A stretch of 64,000 nucleotides of DNA, taken from positions 1 through 64,000 of the forward strand of contig DOQG01000058.1 of assembly GCA_003512525.1 (NCBI GenBank), in the 5' to 3' direction. The position numbers and the translations under genes are program-made. This stretch comes from Oscillospiraceae bacterium. Lineage in GTDB: Bacteria; Bacillota; Clostridia; Oscillospirales; Ruminococcaceae. The notes beneath the pieces are model-generated. The model made no database searches, was not told where the DNA came from, and saw only the letters and a list, made by a program, of their open reading frames with translations. Position 1 is the first letter of the stretch, and every line of letters begins with the position of its first letter. Of the stretch, positions 16,264 to 24,371 are shown piece by piece.

Positions 16264-18405
16264 TTATTTAGCTAACGTCTTTCCACTCACACTTCCGTAA
16301 TTACCATAAAGCGCAGTCTTACCGCTCATGTAATAAGCCTTGACTCTGAACTTGTAAGTCGTGTTCTTAGCAAGTCCCGCCTTTCTGAAAGTTGTCGTGT
16401 TGCCGTTTGTTATCTTAGCCGCACGAACCCACTTACCGCCCTTGTACATTTCTACTATGTAACCTTGCGCAGAAGTATTTTTCGTCCAGTTTACTCTGAG
16501 CGCGTCCTTAGCCTTACCTGCTATCTTAACGCCCTTCATTACAGACGGGTTTGTCCTTGCGGTAACAGTAGCACTGTAATTGCCGTAAAGTGCCGTGCTA
16601 CCGCTCATCTTGTACGCTCTTACTCTGAACTTATATACAGTAGAAGCCTTAAGACCTGCTTTTCTGAAAGTAGTTGTGCTGTTGTTTGTAATTTTGCCAA
16701 CACGAACCCACTTGTTGCCCTGATACATTTCAATGATATATCCGTCAGCCGAAGCATTCTTAGTCCAGTTTATTCTCAGCGCGTCCGCAGCTCTGCCGCC
16801 GAGCTTTGCGTCCTTTATAACAGACGGATTTGTCCTTGCGGTAACAGTAGTGCTGTAGGCGCTATAGACCGCAGTTGTGCCGCACATCTTGTACGCCTTA
16901 ACTCTGAACTTGTAAACGGTTGAAGCCTTAAGTCCCGCTTTTCTGAAAGTAGTAGTGCTATTGCTTGTTATCTTTGCAACTCTTACCCACTTGCCGCCCT
17001 GATACATCTCAACAATATATCCGTCAGCCGAAGCATTCTTAGTCCAGTTTATTCTCAGCGCGTCTGCGGCTCTGCCGCCGAGCTTAGCGCCTGTTACCTT
17101 AGCAGGTAACAGCTCATAAGTCAATTTGTTGTTTTTGGCGTACTTTTCGCCGGCTGTACCGCTGTAGCAGTAGATCTTAAATCCCTCGACATTGCCGTAC
17201 ATTCTCGCAAAGCCAAATGCAGCTTCGCCTATGTTTTTTACACCGGACGGAATTATAACGCTTTTCAGTGATCTGCAAACGTCAAATGCATATTGTCCTA
17301 TTTCTTTAACGCCGTTGCCGATTTTGACGTTTTTCAGCGAAGTGCATCTTGAAAATGCTTCATTGCCGATTTTCGTCACACTGTCGGGTATATTAACGCT
17401 TTTAAGTGCCGAACAACCCGCAAAAGCCCCAGCGCCGATTTGTGTAACACCGCTCGGTATCTTTACACTTTCGAGCTTTTTGCAATTCATAAAAGCTCTC
17501 ACATCGATTTTGGTCACGCTGTCGGGTATAGTTACGCTTCTGAGAGTTGAGCAGTTTGAAAAAGCGTCTTTATCTATCTGAGTAACCTTTTTGCCGTTTA
17601 TGGCTTCGGGAATTTCAAGATCTACAGGAGTGCCTGTGTAGCCTGTTACTTTTAAAGTACCGTCAGCCATAGCCTCGGTCAGGCATTCAGCGGAAACATT
17701 GTCACTTCCGTCAGAGCCTTCAATAAGCTTACCGTTTCCGTCAAAAGTGAGTAAGGCATTGCCGGCTTCATCAAGCACCTCGCACTTTAATACTTCCATT
17801 TGGGCAATAGATGAACCCCACTCCTGCAAGCAAACCTGCATACAGCCTATATCCTTGGCATCTCCGTTTGCAAGAGGATTGACAAAGTCGTTTGCAATAA
17901 GCTGATATGTGTAATCGCTGACTTTTTCGTAGCTTATATCCTTTTTACCATTCTCTCCGTCTTCCTTGTTCGGATCTGTGAAGATCTCAAGCGCCTCGTC
18001 GTAAACGCCCCAGAACTGTCTGCTGGGCCAATGATATGTATCCCATGCATCTGTTTCTTGCTCGATATCACCGCCGCTTACAGAGAATACAACGCCTCCG
18101 CCTGTGCCGCCGTCCCAGAAATCGCGGTTGCCATCTGCGCCGTCAGAGTCCTTCTCAGGAACAGTAACGATAAATTTCACACCGGTTATCTTACTGTAGT
18201 CTACGTTGTTTTCTACCTGATAGACAAACTCATCGTTTTTGGCAGGGTCGTTATAGATCCTTAATTGCCATATCGAAGAACTCGAAGTCAATGCCCGGTC
18301 AGGATCTTTGGCTTCCATAAGACAATTTGCACCGGCAGTAACACTTAGCGCGGCAACGCAGGCTGCCGATGCGGCGATCACCGTCAACATCTTTTTAATG
18401 CTCAT
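16264..18405 (-). CDS. Secreted BspA-type LRR protein with shared N-terminal domain and Fn3-like repeats
   Basis: A 713-residue protein. The signal peptide (1-26) ends in TAGA. The domain at 35-225 matches the small anchored protein at 4956-5843. Residues about 240-430 form BspA-like leucine-rich repeats of 23 residues (IDKDAFSNCSTLRSVTIPDS.. and KIGNEAFSRCTSLKNVKIG). Residues about 435-713 are three near-identical Fn3-like modules of about 92 residues, each with ALRINWTKNASADGYIVEMY. There is no sorting signal; the protein ends in SGKTLAK. A role in adhesion or substrate contact is inferred. AGAGGG precedes ATG. Confidence 0.88.
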   Translation of the reverse strand: MSIKKMLTVIAASAACVAALSVTAGANCLMEAKDPDRALTSSSSIWQLRIYNDPAKNDEFVYQVENNVDYSKITGVKFIVTVPEKDSDGADGNRDFWDGGTGGGVVFSVSGGDIEQETDAWDTYHWPSRQFWGVYDEALEIFTDPNKEDGENGKKDISYEKVSDYTYQLIANDFVNPLANGDAKDIGCMQVCLQEWGSSIAQMEVLKCEVLDEAGNALLTFDGNGKLIEGSDGSDNVSAECLTEAMADGTLKVTGYTGTPVDLEIPEAINGKKVTQIDKDAFSNCSTLRSVTIPDSVTKIDVRAFMNCKKLESVKIPSGVTQIGAGAFAGCSALKSVNIPDSVTKIGNEAFSRCTSLKNVKIGNGVKEIGQYAFDVCRSLKSVIIPSGVKNIGEAAFGFARMYGNVEGFKIYCYSGTAGEKYAKNNKLTYELLPAKVTGAKLGGRAADALRINWTKNASADGYIVEMYQGGKWVRVAKITSNSTTTFRKAGLKASTVYKFRVKAYKMCGTTAVYSAYSTTVTARTNPSVIKDAKLGGRAADALRINWTKNASADGYIIEMYQGNKWVRVGKITNNSTTTFRKAGLKASTVYKFRVRAYKMSGSTALYGNYSATVTARTNPSVMKGVKIAGKAKDALRVNWTKNTSAQGYIVEMYKGGKWVRAAKITNGNTTTFRKAGLAKNTTYKFRVKAYYMSGKTALYGNYGSVSGKTLAK

Positions 18406-18516
18406 AGATATATCCCTCTTTCATTTTTACGCAAAAAGCACAGCCCCGTGAACTATGCCGATATCAAAGTACTCACCACGGCTCACAGCTGTATCCTTAT
18501 GCCTGATTTTATCATA

Positions 18517-18545
18517 AGTATATCATGATAGCATCGAAACGTCAA
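18517..18545 (-). promoter_or_regulatory. Promoter of the LRR protein gene
   Basis: TTGACG (18540-18545) and TATACT (18517-18522) on the minus strand, 17-base spacer. The untranslated leader of about 105 bases contains pairable GCCGTG/CACGG..GCTGTG segments. Confidence 0.65.
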
Positions 18546-18607
18546 GCATGACCGACATCACACTTTGGCGATTTTAAATAAAATTTCAAAAATTTTTCAA
18601 AACCCCC

Positions 18608-18636
18608 TTGACAAATGCCGAAAGCAGTGATATAAT
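18608..18636 (+). promoter_or_regulatory. Consensus promoter upstream of cysK
   Basis: Perfect TTGACA (18608-18613), 17-base spacer, perfect TATAAT (18631-18636). It drives a leader of about 235 bases before cysK. Just downstream, AAGCCTA..TAGGCTTTT (18637-18662) can form a small hairpin. Confidence 0.85.
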
Positions 18637-18696
18637 AAAGCCTACAAAGTCGATAGGCTTTTAGAGATTAAACCGAGCCGAAAACGAGGTAATGAT

Positions 18697-18741
18697 ATGA
18701 ACAAGGACATGACAAGATATATCAGCGGTTTCCGATGTTGA
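18697..18741 (+). CDS. Putative 14-residue leader peptide ending in Cys, upstream of cysK
   Basis: MNKDMTRYISGFRC, preceded by GAGG at 7 bases from ATG and placed between a consensus promoter and cysK. The final codon before the TGA is TGT (Cys). A cysteine-dependent attenuation or translation-coupling role is plausible, but the peptide is too short to be proven from one sequence. Confidence 0.42.
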   Translation: MNKDMTRYISGFRC

Positions 18742-18877
18742 TTTTAGCAGCATCTTCAAAGTAAGACAGATATACTTTTGTTGTAAATGCAACACACGGT
18801 TTTATACCGACAGAATAACAAACAAAAATTAAACTTAACGTATAACTGATTTTTTAATTGCAAAGGAGAAAATTACA

Positions 18878-19807
18878 ATGAGAACTTTTGACAAGATCAC
18901 AGACCTTATAGGCGGCACACCCATATTAAAGCTCAACAACTACATAGCCCTGAACGAGCTCCCTGCAAATATCTATGCAAAGCTCGAATACTTCAACCCC
19001 GCAGGAAGCGTAAAGGACAGAATTGCAAAGGCGATGATAGACGATGCCGAGGCTAAGGGCGCATTAAAGCCAGGCGCAGTTATAATCGAGCCTACAAGCG
19101 GTAACACAGGTATAGGACTTGCCGCTGTAGCCGCTTCAAAGGGCTACAGAATAATCCTCACAATGCCCGAAACCATGAGCGTTGAGCGCCGCAATCTGCT
19201 CAAGGCTTACGGTGCAGAGCTTGTACTCACGGACGGTGCAAAGGGTATGAAGGGTGCGATCGCAAAGGCAGAGGAGCTTGCACAGCAGATTGAGGGCGGC
19301 TTTATCCCCAGCCAGTTCACAAACAACGCCAACCCCACCGCGCATTTCAACACAACCGGTCCCGAGATCTGGGAAGATACAGACGGCAAGGTCGATATCT
19401 TTGTAGCAGGTGTAGGTACAGGCGGTACAGTTTCAGGTGTAGGTAAGTACCTCAAGAGCAAGAATCCGAATGTAAAGGTAGTTGCGGTAGAACCCGCAGG
19501 CTCGCCCGTGCTTTCAAAGGGCGTTGCAGGACCTCATAAGATTCAGGGTATCGGCGCAGGCTTCGTGCCCGAAACGCTTGACACCAAGATATATGACGAA
19601 GTGATCACAGTTGAGAACGAGGACGCATTCGCTACAGGCAGAACGCTTGCAAGAAAAGAGGGCTTACTTGTCGGCATCTCCTCCGGTGCGGCTGTATATG
19701 CGGCTTCACAGCTTGCAAAACGCCCCGAGAACAAGGGCAAGAACATTGTTGTTCTTCTCCCCGATACAGGCGACCGTTATCTCTCAACGCCTATGTTCGC
19801 AGAATAA
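18878..19807 (+). CDS. cysK: Cysteine synthase A (O-acetylserine sulfhydrylase)
   Basis: A 309-residue PLP enzyme forming L-cysteine from O-acetylserine and sulfide. Motifs: GGTPILKLNN, FNPAGSVKDRIAKAM (PLP lysine in SVKDR), EPTSGNTGIGLAAVAASKGY, FVAGVGTGGTVSGVGKYLK (phosphate loop), KIQGIGAGFVP and GISSGAAVYAA. AAAGGAG lies 10 bases upstream of ATG. It has its own promoter and terminator. The long leader and the Rrf2 regulator elsewhere in the window suggest sulfur control, unproven. Confidence 0.97.
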   Translation: MRTFDKITDLIGGTPILKLNNYIALNELPANIYAKLEYFNPAGSVKDRIAKAMIDDAEAKGALKPGAVIIEPTSGNTGIGLAAVAASKGYRIILTMPETMSVERRNLLKAYGAELVLTDGAKGMKGAIAKAEELAQQIEGGFIPSQFTNNANPTAHFNTTGPEIWEDTDGKVDIFVAGVGTGGTVSGVGKYLKSKNPNVKVVAVEPAGSPVLSKGVAGPHKIQGIGAGFVPETLDTKIYDEVITVENEDAFATGRTLARKEGLLVGISSGAAVYAASQLAKRPENKGKNIVVLLPDTGDRYLSTPMFAE

Positions 19808-19844
19808 TTTGCAATTTCTATATCCCATTTTATATAGCCATCGC

Positions 19845-19871
19845 AAAAGCTGTCTTGATAGACAGCTTTTT
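19845..19871 (+). terminator. Terminator of cysK
   Basis: AAAAGCTGTC/GACAGCTTTT stem with a 6-base loop, then T. Confidence 0.85.
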
Positions 19872-20011
19872 GCATTTCAAATACAAAGCAGCGTCAAATG
19901 TCAGCTGAAAATCCGCATCATATCGTTATCAGATAACCGTATTTTGCAAGTTGTAAATTCCAAACTTGCACAAACGTACTTGTGCTATAGCACAAAACCC
20001 ATAAAAACCGG

Positions 20012-20040
20012 TTGACCTTACAGCTTTTCGGTAGTACAAT
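20012..20040 (+). promoter_or_regulatory. Promoter upstream of the M20 hydrolase
   Basis: TTGACC (20012-20017), 17-base spacer, TACAAT (20035-20040). Confidence 0.75.
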
Positions 20041-20065
20041 ACAGGTAAAGAAAAACAAGTACCGC

Positions 20066-20104
20066 AACGGCGCAGGACATTAAAAGTTCTGCGCCGTTTT
20101 GTTT
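20066..20104 (+). terminator. Terminator-like hairpin inside the 5' leader of the M20 gene
   Basis: AACGGCGCAG/CTGCGCCGTT perfect 10-bp stem followed by TTTTGTTT, located between the promoter at 20012-20040 and the ATG at 20128. It can act as an attenuator or end a short RNA. Confidence 0.7.
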
Positions 20105-20127
20105 ACAAAGGAAAGGATGACGTACAA

Positions 20128-21390
20128 ATGTATGAATGCAGTTTAGACAGAATGAAGGATAAGATATCCACTTTCAGCAAATTCGGTGATGCAGGTCACG
20201 GCGGTATCACTCGTTACTCACTCTCACCCGAGGCTATTATGGCGCGTAATGAGTTCATCAAGCGTATGAAGGCTATCGGCGCGGAGATAGAGATAGATGA
20301 TGTTGCGAATATCTACGCAACGCTCCCCGGCACAGACCCTGATGCAAAGCGTATCGTAATGGCTTCTCACTGCGACTCGGTAAAGAACGGCGGTAACTAT
20401 GACGGTATCCTCGGCGTTATGTCGGCAATGGAGGTACTTGAAACAGTACACGAAAAGAACATTCCCCACAAGCACCCACTTACCGCTATGATATGGACAA
20501 ATGAAGAGGGTTCGCTGTATCCGCCCGCTATGATGTGCTCCGGTATCGTATGCTACGATTATCTGCCTGAGGACATCAGATGCAAGTTCAGGTATGAGGA
20601 TATGATGAACTCCAAGAGTATCCTTGACAATACATCAACATTCGGTGAAGCGCTTGACAAGTCGGGCTTCAAAGGCGACAAGAAGTACCGCCTGTCACCT
20701 GACAGATATATGTATATGTTTGAAACACACATCGAGCAAGGTCCTATCCTTGAAGATGCAGGAAACGATATAGGCGTTGTTGACTGCGTACTCGGTATGT
20801 TCAACTACAGACTGAAGTTCTACGGTCAGACGACCCACGCAGGCACATTCCCGATGCCCAAGCGCCGTGACGCATTCTTTGCCGCATCACAGGCACTGTG
20901 CTATCTGCATGAGGAGATCGACAAGCTCGGCTACAGCGACCTTGTTTATACTACAGGTGAGGTCGTATGCCACCCTTGCGTACATACCTGCGTACCCGAC
21001 TTCTTTGACTTCTCGTTTGACTCACGTCACGAGGACCCCAAGGTACTTGAAAAGGTACTGGCTATCGTAAAGTCGTGCGAGGAAAAAACATGGGCAGGCT
21101 GTACCTGCAAGGTAGAAAAGGCTTGGAACCGTGATACGGTCTACTGGGATAAGAAGCTGGTAAGCTATGTAAAGGCATCAGCAGAGGAATGCGGTATCAA
21201 GCACCAGTATATCCACTCGGGCGCAGGTCATGACGCACAGTTTGCCGCATATATGCTCCCGACAACTATGATATTCGTACAGTCCAAGGACGGTCTGTCA
21301 CACTGTGAGCCTGAATATTCAAGCCCGGAGCACTGCACCGAGGGCGCAACGGTTATGCTGAATGCTGTCCTCAAGGCAGATAATGATTAA
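20128..21390 (+). CDS. M20-family amidohydrolase (N-carbamoyl-amino acid hydrolase / allantoate amidohydrolase type)
   Basis: A 420-residue binuclear zinc hydrolase. Metal-site segments: ASHCDSVKNGGNYDGILGVMSAMEVL (His, Asp), WTNEEGSLYPPAMMCSG (Glu), THIEQGPILEDAG (His) and HSGAGHDAQFAAYMLPTTMIFV (His). GQTTHAGTFPMPKRRDA is the dimerisation-domain substrate region. It hydrolyses ureido compounds such as N-carbamoyl amino acids or allantoate; the exact substrate is not decidable here, and no hydantoinase or ureidoglycolate genes adjoin. AAAGGAAAGGATG precedes ATG. Confidence 0.9.
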   Translation: MYECSLDRMKDKISTFSKFGDAGHGGITRYSLSPEAIMARNEFIKRMKAIGAEIEIDDVANIYATLPGTDPDAKRIVMASHCDSVKNGGNYDGILGVMSAMEVLETVHEKNIPHKHPLTAMIWTNEEGSLYPPAMMCSGIVCYDYLPEDIRCKFRYEDMMNSKSILDNTSTFGEALDKSGFKGDKKYRLSPDRYMYMFETHIEQGPILEDAGNDIGVVDCVLGMFNYRLKFYGQTTHAGTFPMPKRRDAFFAASQALCYLHEEIDKLGYSDLVYTTGEVVCHPCVHTCVPDFFDFSFDSRHEDPKVLEKVLAIVKSCEEKTWAGCTCKVEKAWNRDTVYWDKKLVSYVKASAEECGIKHQYIHSGAGHDAQFAAYMLPTTMIFVQSKDGLSHCEPEYSSPEHCTEGATVMLNAVLKADND

Positions 21391-21426
21391 GCATAACACT
21401 TTTGGAAAAGTACTAATTTTATAAGT

Positions 21427-21584
21427 GGGGTTGAGGGGCGTAGCCCCCAACAGGGACTAGGGGCGGCAGCCCCACACTCAGCCCCGGCACGGATGCCGGG
21501 CGTGTATGCCCAAAGGCTCTGCACGATGCAGAGCCAACCAAGCATACACAGCCTTTCCCGGGGAAAGGGGTTTGGGGATAGGGA
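21427..21584. repeat. GC-rich intergenic repeat, long copy with insert
   Basis: Inverted relative to 14209-14295 and sharing its modules (GGGGCGTAGCCCC, GGGCGGCAGCCCCACACTCAGCCCC, CTTTCCCGGGGAAAGGGGTTTGGGGATAGGGA). About 65 bases are inserted (21485-21552) carrying two hairpins, CCCGGCACGGATGCCGGG (21483-21500) and GGCTCTGCACGATGCAGAGCC (21515-21535), like those at 38.7-39.1 kb. Confidence 0.78.
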
Positions 21585-21776
21585 TTGCAAACGAGCACCT
21601 TTTTATAAAAACAGACTTCTTCTGATAGTTGTAAATTTGACAACCACTTCTTTTTTTGGTATATTTCCTGACTGATTTTGCTTTATCTGATTTACTTTCA
21701 CCCGCTTTTACGGCGGGTGATTTTTTGCGCCGTTTTCCGGTATAATAGCTCATATTCAAAAATAACATAATAAGTC

Positions 21777-21805
21777 TTGATTTTTTGTTTAAACTATGTT
21801 ACAAT
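21777..21805 (+). promoter_or_regulatory. Promoter of the SRP RNA
   Basis: TTGATT (21777-21782), 17-base spacer, TACAAT (21800-21805), ending 17 bases before the RNA 5' end. Confidence 0.75.
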
Positions 21806-21822
21806 AATACAGTATCAGAAAT

Positions 21823-21951
21823 AGAACCCGTGATTATGGGTGTAAGCCCTGTGCAAGGGAGTCCTGTGAACCATGTCAGGCGGGGAACCGAGCAGCATTA
21901 AGCAGTCATGACCTGTGCCGCAGCAAGTTTACACTCATAATCATGGGTTCT
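21823..21951 (+). ncRNA. ffs: Signal recognition particle RNA (bacterial small/4.5S type)
   Basis: About 129 bases. The ends pair over a long stem: AGAACCCGTGATTATGGGTGTAA with TTTACACTCATAATCATGGGTTCT. The apical helix-8 region holds GTCAGGCGGGGAACCGAGCAGC, with the GGAA-type tetraloop and the AGCAGCATTAAGCAG asymmetric side bound by Ffh. A T run follows the 3' end. Position directly before dnaX is the usual one in Firmicutes. Confidence 0.9.
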
Positions 21952-21989
21952 GTTTTTATGTATTGATTTTGTCACAGGAGGGTCAGTTT

Positions 21990-23984
21990 ATGCATCTTGC
22001 ACTTTATCGTAAGTATCGCTCTGCCACCTTTGACGAAGTTATTTCACAGGAACATATAACCACCACGCTGAAAAACCAGATAAAATCCGGGACCCCCGCT
22101 CACGCTTATCTTTTCACAGGCTCAAGAGGTACGGGCAAGACCACTTGCGCAAAGCTGATGGCAAAGGCGGTAAACTGCCTTTCTCCCGTTGACGGCAACC
22201 CTTGCGGCGAGTGTGAAAGCTGTAAGGCGATAGCCGCCGGCTGCCCCGATATAATCGAAATGGATGCCGCATCAAACAACGGTGTTGACGATGTAAGGGC
22301 ACTGCGTGATGAGGTTATGTACGCTCCTACCGTGTGTAAGTATAAAGTATACATAATAGACGAGGTGCATATGCTCTCTGCATCGGCGTTCAACGCTCTG
22401 CTGAAAACGATAGAAGAGCCGCCGCCGCACGTTATATTCATACTTGCCACGACCGAGATCCATAAAGTGCCTGCGACTATCGCGTCAAGATGTCAGCAGT
22501 TCCGCTTTTCAAGGATCGATGTCGAAGAGAGTACAAAAAGGCTCTGTGAGATAGCCCAAAAAGAAAATGTAAAGCTTACCGAGGATGCCGCAAGGCTCAT
22601 TTCCAGACTGTCGGACGGCGGTATGAGAGATGCGGTCTCACTGCTCGACCAGTGCATAAGTGTAAGCAATGATATAGATGAGCAAACGGTCCGCACTACC
22701 GCAGGCATCGCGGGAACAGACCACCTGTTCGCACTTGCGGAATGCGTCCGTGAGCATAGCGCCGCAGAAGCGCTTAAGATAATTGACGAACTGCATGATC
22801 AGTCAAAAGATCTTATGCTTTTGCTTGATGAGCTGCTGTCGCATTTCAGAAACCTGTGTATGCTGACTGCGACAAATAACGATTTCTCACTGATACCCGC
22901 AGGAAGCGGAGCAAGAAATGACCTTGCACGTCAGGCGGGGGAGTTTACGCTCGGTGAGATAATGCGCTGTATGGATATACTACAGGACTGCATCGCAAAA
23001 ACTCCTAAAACCGCAAAACGCAAGACGGTTGCGGAAATGTGCCTTATAAGACTGTGTACGCCGCGTCTTGACAGCGACACATCGGCATTGTCGTTAAGGC
23101 TTGAAAGGCTTGAAAACAGACTGGATAAGCTGTGTGACGGCGAAGTAAAAATTCAGCCGAGAAGCGCCGCCCCGGCAGACGCGGGATATGCAGAGCCCGC
23201 AAGACCCGCAGACAAGCCTGTTATACCGACAGAAAGCAAGCCTCGGGACATTCCGAAGACTGCATTAAATAACACAGAAAATAAAGCAAATACAGCGGAT
23301 ATACCTCCCGCTTCAACAGAGCCGCCGGACGATAAGCCCGACTGGCTGTTCGAGGGAACAGACGGTGACGCTTCTCCCGTAAATAGCGGCGACAACTCGG
23401 AAGCTCCTCCGTTTGACCTTGACGAGCCGACAGCGCAGACGCAATTTGCACCACAGACTGATGACAGCAAGCCCGATTGGCTGTTTGAGGGAACAGGCGG
23501 TGATGCCTCTCCCGTAAATAGCGGCGATAACTCGGAAGCTCCGCCGTTTGATCTTGATGAGCCGACAGCGGCAGATACACCCGTTGTTACGCCCGAGCCG
23601 GAGCAAGAGCCTGTAACAGAACAGCGACCCTCCGCGGCAAAGCCGCAAGGTGCAGGTGTTGCCGACCCGCAGGTAGCAGAGATACTGGACAGACTTCCCG
23701 TTATACTTCAGGCTATACTGGCACAGGTTCGGGTATCACTCGGTGAAAGCACCGTAAATATCAGCGGATATCAGAAGTTCCAGTACGATTTTCTGACAAC
23801 GGGCGACTCAAAGGAGCGCCTTGAAAAAGCCGCCGAAGAAGTGCTCGGCAGAAAAGTAAAAATGGTGTTTGACGGCGATGACGGCGCAGACACGCAGACA
23901 GCTGAAAGCGACCCTGTTTCCGACTTTCTTACAAAGGCGGAAAGTATGGGCGTAAAAATAAAATACAAAAAATCAAAAAATTAA
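21990..23984 (+). CDS. dnaX: DNA polymerase III subunit gamma/tau
   Basis: A 664-residue clamp-loader ATPase. It starts MHLALYRKYRSATFDEVISQEH with AGGAGGG upstream; an earlier in-frame ATG lies inside the SRP RNA and is rejected. Walker A: GSRGTGKTTCAKL. The zinc knuckle is CLSPVDGNPCGECESCKAI. Walker B: VYIIDEVHMLS. SRC finger: ASRCQQFRFSRI. Domain III follows, then a long acidic linker (about 400-565) that contains a tandem duplication of the segment KPDWLFEGTxGDASPVNSGD and its next ~15 residues. The C-terminal part includes LGESTVNISGYQKFQYDFL. Confidence 0.96.
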   Translation: MHLALYRKYRSATFDEVISQEHITTTLKNQIKSGTPAHAYLFTGSRGTGKTTCAKLMAKAVNCLSPVDGNPCGECESCKAIAAGCPDIIEMDAASNNGVDDVRALRDEVMYAPTVCKYKVYIIDEVHMLSASAFNALLKTIEEPPPHVIFILATTEIHKVPATIASRCQQFRFSRIDVEESTKRLCEIAQKENVKLTEDAARLISRLSDGGMRDAVSLLDQCISVSNDIDEQTVRTTAGIAGTDHLFALAECVREHSAAEALKIIDELHDQSKDLMLLLDELLSHFRNLCMLTATNNDFSLIPAGSGARNDLARQAGEFTLGEIMRCMDILQDCIAKTPKTAKRKTVAEMCLIRLCTPRLDSDTSALSLRLERLENRLDKLCDGEVKIQPRSAAPADAGYAEPARPADKPVIPTESKPRDIPKTALNNTENKANTADIPPASTEPPDDKPDWLFEGTDGDASPVNSGDNSEAPPFDLDEPTAQTQFAPQTDDSKPDWLFEGTGGDASPVNSGDNSEAPPFDLDEPTAADTPVVTPEPEQEPVTEQRPSAAKPQGAGVADPQVAEILDRLPVILQAILAQVRVSLGESTVNISGYQKFQYDFLTTGDSKERLEKAAEEVLGRKVKMVFDGDDGADTQTAESDPVSDFLTKAESMGVKIKYKKSKN

Positions 23985-24020
23985 GTCGGCTGACTTAAAG
24001 ATACGAAAGGAAAAACCACA

Positions 24021-24371
24021 ATGAAAGCAAGATTACCCAAGGAATATCAGAACAGAGGCGCAAACAATATGAACAGCATGATAAAGCAGGCTCAGAAGAT
24101 GCAGGAAGACATTGAGCGTGTCCAGGCTGAACTCGAGGCAAGAGATTTCACGGCTTCTGCCGCCGGCGGTATGATCGAAGTTACTATGAGCGGCGCAAAG
24201 GTACTCAAGGAAGTAAAGCTTAACCCCGAGGTCGTTGACAAGGACGCTATCGAGGATCTCCAGGACGTTATCGTGGCAGGCGTAAACGCCGTTATCACGC
24301 AGATCGAAGAAGTAAGCGCAGCAGAGATGGAAAAGGTAACAGGCGGAGTTAATATTCCGGGTCTTGTTTAA
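24021..24371 (+). CDS. YbaB/EbfC nucleoid-associated protein
   Basis: A 116-residue DNA-binding protein. The start MKARLPKEY..NNMNSMIKQAQKMQEDIERVQAELE and the core FTASAAGGMIEVTMSGAKVLKEVKLNPEVVD are characteristic. It is generally encoded between dnaX and recR, as here. Its stop codon overlaps the recR start (TTTAATGG), so the two are translationally coupled. Confidence 0.96.
   Translation: MKARLPKEYQNRGANNMNSMIKQAQKMQEDIERVQAELEARDFTASAAGGMIEVTMSGAKVLKEVKLNPEVVDKDAIEDLQDVIVAGVNAVITQIEEVSAAEMEKVTGGVNIPGLV

Noticed and set aside
18406..18510. Cyclic-di-GMP riboswitch in the leader of the LRR gene
   Set aside because: The leader can form a stem, but the conserved GEMM core sequences are not present.
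21915..21989. Longer N-terminus of DnaX
   Set aside because: The segment lies inside the SRP RNA 3' arm; AGGAGGG sets the start at 21990.
22500..23500. Programmed frameshift site making a short gamma form of DnaX
   Set aside because: No A-AAA-AAG type slippery heptamer with a downstream hairpin was seen near the end of the ATPase part.
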